A stretch of DNA of 64,000 nucleotides from Lysobacter sp. A03. Lineage in GTDB: Bacteria; Pseudomonadota; Gammaproteobacteria; Xanthomonadales; Xanthomonadaceae. The notes beneath the pieces were generated by a model, which had not been told where the DNA came from, searched no databases, and worked only from the letters and a program-made list of their open reading frames with translations. Every line of letters begins with the position of its first letter. Position 1 is the first letter of the stretch. A program made the position numbers and the translations under genes. Positions 54,845 through 61,612 of the stretch are shown in pieces. Where the stretch lies: the NCBI RefSeq assembly GCF_000855665.1, contig NZ_JXSS01000048.1, forward strand, positions 62,001 to 126,000, read 5' to 3'.

Positions 54845-55686
54845 ACGAGGCGGTAGCAGAAGGATCGGGCAGGGTGAGCACGCCTCAGTTTGAGGCGCCC
54901 GGCGCTTTCTGGCGTGAGCTGAGGGAAAGTTTTCGCAATCCCGAGTTTTGGGCGCTGACCAGTTGGCTCGATATCATGGTGCGTGCTCGCCGCTCGCGCT
55001 TGGGGATCCTGTGGCTGCTCACGCCATCGATCGTTTATATCTTTGGCCTCGGCACGTTCTTCGCCAGCATGCGGGGTGGGGCCAACGATGATTTCTACGT
55101 ACATGTGGCATTGGGTGCAATGGTATTCCGGACCCTTATGTCGACCGTCATTGGAAGCGCGAACGTTTTTCACAGCAGCACATCGTTCATCATGGACGGC
55201 CACATGCGGCTGACCGATTACCTGCTCGAGTCGCTTGCCAAATCATTCTTCGATCTGTGCATGTATCTGCCCGCTGTCATCGTCACCATGATTATGTGGG
55301 GCCACGTTTCACCGATTGGCTTGCTCCTGGCCATTCCTGCGTTGCTATTGATCTACATCAACGCACTGTGGATGTCTGCCGTGTTCGCACTTTTGGGTGC
55401 TCGTTTTTCGGATTTCGGGCAATTGTTGGGCAATATCTCGATTTTCATGTTTCTACTCACGCCGATCATCTGGTATTCGGAGATGATGCCCGCTGGAAGC
55501 GTGCGCGGCCAGTTTATGCGGTTTAATCCTTTCTATCACTTTGTCGAAGTTTTCCGTGCGCCGATAATGGGCAATCAGATTGAGACGCTCTCACTTTGGT
55601 ATGTCGGCGTGATCACAATCGTTGGGTTATCGGTAGCGACATTCGCCTATAGACGGTATGCACGCTTCGTGCCGCTCTGGATCTGA
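54841..55686 (+). CDS. wzm: ABC transporter permease for surface polysaccharide (Wzm)
   Basis: A 281-residue ABC-2 type permease with six predicted membrane helices, typical of Wzm/KpsM/TagG. The N-terminal amphipathic part has WLDIMVRARRSRLGILWLL, and LTPIIWYSEMMP is characteristic of the fifth helix region. It forms the membrane channel for an undecaprenyl-linked polymer. It starts with GTG overlapping the stop of metB, and the ATG of the ATPase overlaps its stop by one base. Confidence 0.92.
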   Translation: MNEAVAEGSGRVSTPQFEAPGAFWRELRESFRNPEFWALTSWLDIMVRARRSRLGILWLLTPSIVYIFGLGTFFASMRGGANDDFYVHVALGAMVFRTLMSTVIGSANVFHSSTSFIMDGHMRLTDYLLESLAKSFFDLCMYLPAVIVTMIMWGHVSPIGLLLAIPALLLIYINALWMSAVFALLGARFSDFGQLLGNISIFMFLLTPIIWYSEMMPAGSVRGQFMRFNPFYHFVEVFRAPIMGNQIETLSLWYVGVITIVGLSVATFAYRRYARFVPLWI

Positions 55687-56837
55687 TGACTATGGAGGCA
55701 CGCATCCGGGCCGAAGGCCTCAGCCTCGACGTTCCGACATTCCTGCAGCGTGACCGGGAGTCGACGGGATGGGGGGGGCTGTTCCTTGGCGCCGCGTTCG
55801 ACCCGCCCCAGCGTAAATTGCTGCGCTTGCTCGACAACATTAATTTCGAACTGCGCGAAGGTGACCGCCTGGCCATCCTGGGACGCAACGGCGCCGGAAA
55901 ATCGACGCTGCTCCGGGTGCTTAATCGCGTTTACCAACCGAGTCAGGGCAAGCTTACGGTTGACGGTAGTTGCCAGGCGCTGCTGAACATGTCGTTGGGC
56001 TTCAACGGTGAGGCGACGGTGCGGGAGAATATCTACCTGCGCGGTGTCGCGATGGGGCTGAAGGCATCATTTCTGCGCGGCGAGATTGGGCAGATCCTCG
56101 AGTTCTCGGGGCTCGGGGAGAAAGTAAATCACCGCCTGCGCACGCTCTCGTCGGGACAGAAGATGCGTCTGGGCTTCGCCATCTCCACCTCAGTCCAGCA
56201 CGACATCATGCTGATGGACGAATGGGTGGGCGCAGGCGATGCGGACTTCATGCGCAAGGCCAAAGAGCGCATGCAAAGTCGCGTGGGTGGCAGCAAGATC
56301 GTGGTTCTTGCGAGTCACAGCACCGGCTTGCTGCGGGATATCTGCAATCGTGGAATCGTGTTGGAACGCGGCAAGCTGGTCCATGCTGGCGATATCACTA
56401 CTTCGCTCAAGTACTACCACGAGTTGTTGGCAAAGCTGCGCGCGGGCGAGGAGATCGAGCTGGATACCCCGGCTGCCCGCGGCGCGCAGATCTTTGGTGC
56501 TGTCGAGGAGATCACCGTCGAGCGCGATACCTGCGTTATAAAAGGCTGGCTCATCGATACCGAAGGCGCTATGCCATGCGGCGTGGCGCTGCAGGTGGAC
56601 GGCCAGCGATACGCCGCTGAGACGATCGAACGCATGCGACGTCCCGACGTCATGCGTCATTTCGGTCTTAGCGATGATGCCTGTGGCTTCCGCGTCACGA
56701 TCGCGATACCCGGATTCTCCCAGCTTTCCGAATTGGGCCCGGACCTGCAGGTCCTCGGTGGAGAGTCTCCGGATCAAACCCACGCTCCTCTGCGCATCGC
56801 AGGCTCAATCACGGCGCTCTTGCAGAGCGCTCCGTAA
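55686..56837 (+). CDS. wzt: ABC transporter ATPase with C-terminal glycan-recognition-type domain (Wzt)
   Basis: A 383-residue ATPase, longer than the KpsT type. Walker A GRNGAGKSTLL is near residue 65, signature LSSGQKMRLGF near 155, Walker B IMLMDEW near 180, all of the Wzt family. Residues about 272-383 form a separate beta-rich domain with GWLIDTEGAMP, RRPDVMRHFGL and CGFRVTIAIP, unlike the standard Wzt carbohydrate-binding beta-sandwich. In O-antigen export by Wzt/WbdD systems the C-terminal domain reads the capped chain end; the same function is inferred here. The same domain occurs in the next gene. Confidence 0.88.
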   Translation: MTMEARIRAEGLSLDVPTFLQRDRESTGWGGLFLGAAFDPPQRKLLRLLDNINFELREGDRLAILGRNGAGKSTLLRVLNRVYQPSQGKLTVDGSCQALLNMSLGFNGEATVRENIYLRGVAMGLKASFLRGEIGQILEFSGLGEKVNHRLRTLSSGQKMRLGFAISTSVQHDIMLMDEWVGAGDADFMRKAKERMQSRVGGSKIVVLASHSTGLLRDICNRGIVLERGKLVHAGDITTSLKYYHELLAKLRAGEEIELDTPAARGAQIFGAVEEITVERDTCVIKGWLIDTEGAMPCGVALQVDGQRYAAETIERMRRPDVMRHFGLSDDACGFRVTIAIPGFSQLSELGPDLQVLGGESPDQTHAPLRIAGSITALLQSAP

Positions 56838-56890
56838 ATTGTTTTTACCCGTCTGGCCCTCCAGCGGGTTGATAAGGAACCCCTTGGCGC

Positions 56891-58282
56891 ATGGCCCAGT
56901 ATCAATCCTTTCCAAGTGCGGCGGGTGATTCGCGGACGCTGGACAAGCTCAAGGCACTACGCCTGCCCAGCCTCGAGGGACGCTCGTTTCTCGATGTGGG
57001 TTGCAATGAAGGGTTCTTTTGCGGTTTTGCCCATTTCCAGGGCGCGGGTCCGGTCGTCGGCGTAGATCACTCTCAGCTCTTTATTGACCGAGCCCGGCTA
57101 CGGTTTCCGGGTTGTGAGTTCAAGCAACAAGGTTGGGAGAAGCTCCCCGAAGGGCCATTCGACGTGATCCTGCTGGCGTCTGCACTGCATTACGCCGACG
57201 ACCAACCCGCATTGATCCAGGCCTTGGTGGAGCGCCTGTCCGACAGCGGCACCCTGATCCTCGAGCTGGGTATCGCCTCATCGCGCAAGGCCGAATGGAT
57301 CGATGTCAAGCGTGGCATCGATGAGCGCGCGTTCCCCAGCATGCCGATGTTGCGTCAGGTACTTTCCGACTACGCGTGGAAGTGGATGGGCCCAAGCGTC
57401 CTGCAGGATGGGGATCCGGTCGCGCGCCACGTAGTGCACATCAGTCGGCGTCGCCCGGTTGCGTACCTGTTGATGCAGCCGCCGGGCTATGGCAAAAGCA
57501 GCATCGCTTCGGGATTATTCCCGCGCGCGGACATTCCGATCGTATCCGGCGACGAGCAGATCGGCCTGGTGGCGAAGGGCAAGGCCAAGGTTTCAGAAGC
57601 GCTACGTGCGGCGATCATGGAGGGCTACTCGCCGTACCATCTCGACCAGACCATCCAGCGTATCTTCGAGCAGGGACTGGGCGGCGAGCTGGTTGCTTTG
57701 TGGCTTGGCCAGGCAAAAGACAATGACGTGGCGCTGGATGTCTACGTGCCATCCGCTTACCACGGCGCGGTCGAGCAACTGCTGGAAGATCGCGGTTATC
57801 TGCCGGTGCAGCTGCGCTGGGAGCGGGTCGGGCAGGCTCCGCTACCAGAGGCGATGATGGCGGAGCAGGCCGAGGCGTTCTACCTGTCGATGCTGGATGT
57901 GGCCTCGGACTCCCGCGCCAGCGAGGCGCGGCGAAGCCAATGGGATCCGGCGGGTTTCGTCGATGAGGTGATGGTAGATGGCGACCAACTTGTCATTCGC
58001 GGATGGGCGATCGACGAGAGCGGAGCCCTGCCGGGAAAGATTCTGGTGAAGATCGGGCGACGCACCATTACGGTTGAAAAAATTGACCGGCAGTTGCGTC
58101 CCGATGTGCAACGCCATCTCGGCCTGCCGCACGCGCTGGTCGGCTATCGTGCAAGCGTTGCAGCCCCGGAAGTCCGCACGTCCGCCGACCTGACCAACGG
58201 CTTCAAGGTCTTCGTGAGGGGCGGTGCCACCTTCCAGTTGGCGGGTGAGGTGAATACGATCTTCAGCAGCAGGACCCAGTAG
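56891..58282 (+). CDS. Methyltransferase - P-loop - Wzt-type-domain fusion protein
   Basis: A 463-residue three-part protein. Residues about 30-185 are a Rossmann SAM methyltransferase (FLDVGCNEGFFCGF, VVGVDHS, FDVILLASALHYADD). Residues about 190-345 start with a P-loop-like LLMQPPGYGKSSIASGLF and could be a kinase or nucleotide-binding domain. Residues about 355-463 match the C-terminal domain of Wzt (GWAIDESGALP, LRPDVQRHLGL, VGYRASVAAP). Plausibly a chain-terminating or chain-modifying enzyme for the exported glycan, comparable in logic to WbdD but with a different kinase-like part. Function unproven. Confidence 0.78.
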   Translation: MAQYQSFPSAAGDSRTLDKLKALRLPSLEGRSFLDVGCNEGFFCGFAHFQGAGPVVGVDHSQLFIDRARLRFPGCEFKQQGWEKLPEGPFDVILLASALHYADDQPALIQALVERLSDSGTLILELGIASSRKAEWIDVKRGIDERAFPSMPMLRQVLSDYAWKWMGPSVLQDGDPVARHVVHISRRRPVAYLLMQPPGYGKSSIASGLFPRADIPIVSGDEQIGLVAKGKAKVSEALRAAIMEGYSPYHLDQTIQRIFEQGLGGELVALWLGQAKDNDVALDVYVPSAYHGAVEQLLEDRGYLPVQLRWERVGQAPLPEAMMAEQAEAFYLSMLDVASDSRASEARRSQWDPAGFVDEVMVDGDQLVIRGWAIDESGALPGKILVKIGRRTITVEKIDRQLRPDVQRHLGLPHALVGYRASVAAPEVRTSADLTNGFKVFVRGGATFQLAGEVNTIFSSRTQ

Positions 58283-58286
58283 GCGG

Positions 58287-61199
58287 ATGGTAGGCAATGC
58301 GGATCCAATGCAGTGGGTCAGGAAGCTCCTTGGAAGGTTGGGCAGGCGTCTGGGTGCGCGCGGTTCCGCCCCGGGTGTAAGCGACATCCAGTCAACGGAG
58401 TTGTTCGACAAGATCTATTACCTGAAAGCCAATCCCGACGTTGCAGCGGCGGGACTCGATCCACTTGCCCATTTTTGCGAGTTTGGATGGAAAGAGTCAC
58501 GCCATCCAAGTGCGAACTTTGATGTGGATTGGTACCGGACGACGCATCTGGACCATGCTGGGGCAGAGATAAATCCGTTGGTGCACTACGTAACGGTCGG
58601 CCGAGCCATGGGGCTCGAGATCAGGCCGGTAAGCGACCCGGCTGCGCAGCTTGTCCGCGACTCGGGGGTGTTCGATGCGGCGTACTACATCGAGCAATAC
58701 CCCGACGTGGCGGCGACCGGTGCCGACCCACTCGATCACTACCTCCGTCATGGCGCGATGGAAGGTCGCAACCCGTCGGCAATGTTTGATACCCGCTATT
58801 ACCTGGATAACAACCCGGATATCGCGCGGCTGGATATCAATCCTCTTGTGCATTTCTGTGCCCAGGGCTGGAAGGAACTGCGCAACCCGAGTCGCTGGTT
58901 CGATATCTGGTGGTACTGGTCGACCCATCTCGATCCGTCCCTTGAAAGCACCAATCCTCTAGGTCATTACCAGACTGTTGGGCGCTTGAAGGAGCTGGAT
59001 ACGCGACCTTCGGACCGTCTCTCGCAACTTGCCGGTAGCGGGCATCGCCACGTCGCGGCAACACCAGTGAAGCGTGTCTGCCTGTTTGCCGGATACGACC
59101 GCGATGGCATCGTCGACGACTACGTGATCGCCTACGTGCGCGAGCTCAGCCGACACGCCGACGTCTATTACTTCGCCGACAGTGACATGAGGCCGGGTGA
59201 GCTCGACAAGCTCGAGGCGTTCACCAAGGGTACGTGGGCGATGCGCCATGGCCAGTACGATTTCGGCTCTTATTCGCAACTGGCCGCCAAAGTTGGCTGG
59301 GAGGTCATTGCCGGATACGACGAGTTACTGCTCGTCAACGACAGTTGCTACCTGCTCCGGGAGCTGGACGACGTCTTTGCGCGGATGGACGGCAAGGCCT
59401 GCGACTGGTGGGGGCTGCAGGCGACCAAGGGGATCGTGGCCACCAGCCGCAAGCCCTCGAACCGCTTCCAGCAGCCGATTCCGATGGAAGCGGTGCGTAG
59501 TTCGCTGTTGCAGAATTTCGAGCGCGACTACCAGTACGACTTCCATATCGGTTCGTACTTCGTTGCCTATCGCCGCCCGGTGATCGACGATCCCGAGTTC
59601 CGCCGCCTGCTCGATTCGGTGGTGCCGCAGGACTCCAAGAAGAACCTGATCCTGAAGTACGAGGTCGGATTCACCCGGCACCTGATCGCCCGCGGATACG
59701 CCTTCGAGACATTCGTTGGATCGCTGTATCCGTTCCATCCGATCTTCACCAACTGGTACTTCCGTCTGCTGGATGAAGGGTTTCCCCTACTCAAGCGGTA
59801 TCTTCTGTCGGAGAACCATTACGCCATCCCTGGACTGCACGACTGGGCTGAGCGCATCCGCCATAAGATCCCGGAGATGGATGCGGAGATCATCCAGAAC
59901 AATCTGGATCGGGTGGTCGATCCCGAGCGGCTTTACCGCAACCTGCACATCGGCAGCGAGCGATTGATTGACGACGCGCCGCCGCCCGAGGAATTGCTGG
60001 ACGATGAAGCCTTCCTTGCCGCCGACCAGACCAGCCCGAAGTACGGGGACTGGTGGGCGTTCCCGGTCTGCGCCTTCACCGGCGTGTTTTCCGGCAACGA
60101 GCGTGCCGTGTTCGAACAGGTCAAGAATGATCCGCTGATCCACAAGATCGTGCTGACCCGCGACAAGCCGATCGACGTGGACGGGGTCAACGTTGAAGTG
60201 CTGCCGCTGGAAGGGCCGCTGGGGCAGCATCGGCTGATGCGCGCCGGCAACATCTTCATCAAGCACAGTCCGACCCGAAACCTGGTCTACCCGGTGGCGT
60301 CCAGCCTGCACAACATCATCAACCTGTGGCATGGCATCCCGTTCAAGCGCATTGGCTATGTATCAGCCGACATGCAGGACCGGCTGGACCGCATCGCGCT
60401 CGAGCACGCCAGATGCCGTGCTGTCATCAGTTCGTCGAAGATCGACACCCTGGCGATGGCGACCGCGTTCTATCCGTTGCCGTATTCGGAGGTATGGAAC
60501 ACGGGGTTACCCCGCAACGACTTCATCCTTCGGAAGTTTGCTCTGCTGCCTGCCGACATGCAGGAGCAAGCCGCCCGCCTCCAGGCGATGCTGCAAGGGC
60601 GGCGGTTGGTTCTTTTCATGCCGACGTTCCGCAATGCACAGGAAGACGCGTACTACCGGTTCTCGGGAGAAGAGATCGAGTTCCTCCGCGACTGGCTGCG
60701 GCGCAACAACGCGGTGCTTGGCATCCGGGAGCACATGGCAGATAGCGCACGCGTGTACGGCCAGCAACTGGGGGCTCTGGATACACTGGATCTTTCGGAC
60801 GATGCTTTCCCGAACGTCGAGGTGCTGTATCGCGCGTCGTCGGCGCTGGTCACCGACTACTCAAGCAGCTTTATAGACTACATGCTGACCGGAAAGCCGG
60901 CGGTCAGCTTCGCCTATGATTACGACAGCTATCTGGGCGTCGAGCGAGGCGCGTTTTACGATCTGGAGTTCGTATTCCCTGGGCCGGTGTGCCGTACCTT
61001 CCCGCAACTTCGAGATGCACTGGACGCCCTATTCGCGCCACCAGCCTCGATGGATTTAGCTCGCACAGAGTGGAAGCGCCAGTTGTTCTTCGATCAAATT
61101 GACGACCAGAGCTCCGCGCGCGTGGTAGCGCGGGTCAAACAACTCACAGATTGCGGCGGAACCGGCAAGCCGCTGATAATCAACGGATTTCAAGCATGA
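58287..61199 (+). CDS. Large glycerophosphotransferase-type protein with N-terminal repeats and RgpF-like domain
   Basis: A 970-residue protein. Residues about 40-241 contain five imperfect 40-residue repeats with the pattern FDxxYYLxxNPDVAxxxxdPLxHY. Residues about 262-560 resemble the rhamnan synthesis RgpF domain (YDELLLVNDSCYLLREL). From about residue 600 the sequence is of the CDP-glycerol glycerophosphotransferase (TagF/TagB) family, with NLWHGIPFKRIGY, VLFMPTFRNAQ and LVTDYSSSFIDYMLTGKPAV. It probably polymerises glycerol phosphate from CDP-glycerol. Coupled to tagD by ATGA overlap. Confidence 0.85.
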   Translation: MVGNADPMQWVRKLLGRLGRRLGARGSAPGVSDIQSTELFDKIYYLKANPDVAAAGLDPLAHFCEFGWKESRHPSANFDVDWYRTTHLDHAGAEINPLVHYVTVGRAMGLEIRPVSDPAAQLVRDSGVFDAAYYIEQYPDVAATGADPLDHYLRHGAMEGRNPSAMFDTRYYLDNNPDIARLDINPLVHFCAQGWKELRNPSRWFDIWWYWSTHLDPSLESTNPLGHYQTVGRLKELDTRPSDRLSQLAGSGHRHVAATPVKRVCLFAGYDRDGIVDDYVIAYVRELSRHADVYYFADSDMRPGELDKLEAFTKGTWAMRHGQYDFGSYSQLAAKVGWEVIAGYDELLLVNDSCYLLRELDDVFARMDGKACDWWGLQATKGIVATSRKPSNRFQQPIPMEAVRSSLLQNFERDYQYDFHIGSYFVAYRRPVIDDPEFRRLLDSVVPQDSKKNLILKYEVGFTRHLIARGYAFETFVGSLYPFHPIFTNWYFRLLDEGFPLLKRYLLSENHYAIPGLHDWAERIRHKIPEMDAEIIQNNLDRVVDPERLYRNLHIGSERLIDDAPPPEELLDDEAFLAADQTSPKYGDWWAFPVCAFTGVFSGNERAVFEQVKNDPLIHKIVLTRDKPIDVDGVNVEVLPLEGPLGQHRLMRAGNIFIKHSPTRNLVYPVASSLHNIINLWHGIPFKRIGYVSADMQDRLDRIALEHARCRAVISSSKIDTLAMATAFYPLPYSEVWNTGLPRNDFILRKFALLPADMQEQAARLQAMLQGRRLVLFMPTFRNAQEDAYYRFSGEEIEFLRDWLRRNNAVLGIREHMADSARVYGQQLGALDTLDLSDDAFPNVEVLYRASSALVTDYSSSFIDYMLTGKPAVSFAYDYDSYLGVERGAFYDLEFVFPGPVCRTFPQLRDALDALFAPPASMDLARTEWKRQLFFDQIDDQSSARVVARVKQLTDCGGTGKPLIINGFQA

Positions 61200-61612
61200 A
61201 GACAGTTATTACCTACGGTACCTTCGATATCCTCCACATTGGTCATATCAATCTGTTGCGTCGAGCTCGCGCGTTGGGCGACCGGCTGGTAGTGGGATTG
61301 TCTTCCGATGAGTTCAATCATGGAAAACACAAGTCGTCCCTACTCAACTACGCAAACCGGAAGGTTGTGCTTGAATCGATTCGATGGGTCGACGAGGTGT
61401 TTCCAGAGCACGATTGGGAGCAGAAGATCGGGGATATCAAGAAGTATGGGGCGAGCATATTCGTGATGGGGCATGACTGGGAAGGAAAATTCGATTTCCT
61501 CTCCGAATTCTGTAGGGTCCAATACCTGCCACGGACGGAGGACATTTCCACCACGGAGATCAAACGGTCTCTTTCAATTGTAGGGAAGGGAGCAACTGAT
61601 GACAGGTCCTGA
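61196..61612 (+). CDS. tagD: Glycerol-3-phosphate cytidylyltransferase (TagD-type)
   Basis: A 138-residue nucleotidyltransferase. The HXGH motif is in ITYGTFDILHIGHINLLRRA near residue 15, and the second conserved element is EDISTTEIKRSL near the C-terminus; FVMGHDWEGKFDFL lies between. It makes CDP-glycerol from CTP and glycerol-3-phosphate, the donor for the neighbouring glycerophosphotransferases. The ATG overlaps the previous stop; the next gene starts inside its last 14 bases. Confidence 0.93.
   Translation: MKTVITYGTFDILHIGHINLLRRARALGDRLVVGLSSDEFNHGKHKSSLLNYANRKVVLESIRWVDEVFPEHDWEQKIGDIKKYGASIFVMGHDWEGKFDFLSEFCRVQYLPRTEDISTTEIKRSLSIVGKGATDDRS

Noticed and set aside
56891-58282. Direct orthologue of WbdD
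   Set aside because: WbdD has a protein-kinase-like domain and a coiled coil; here the middle region has a P-loop-like motif and the tail is a Wzt-type domain, so only the logic is similar.
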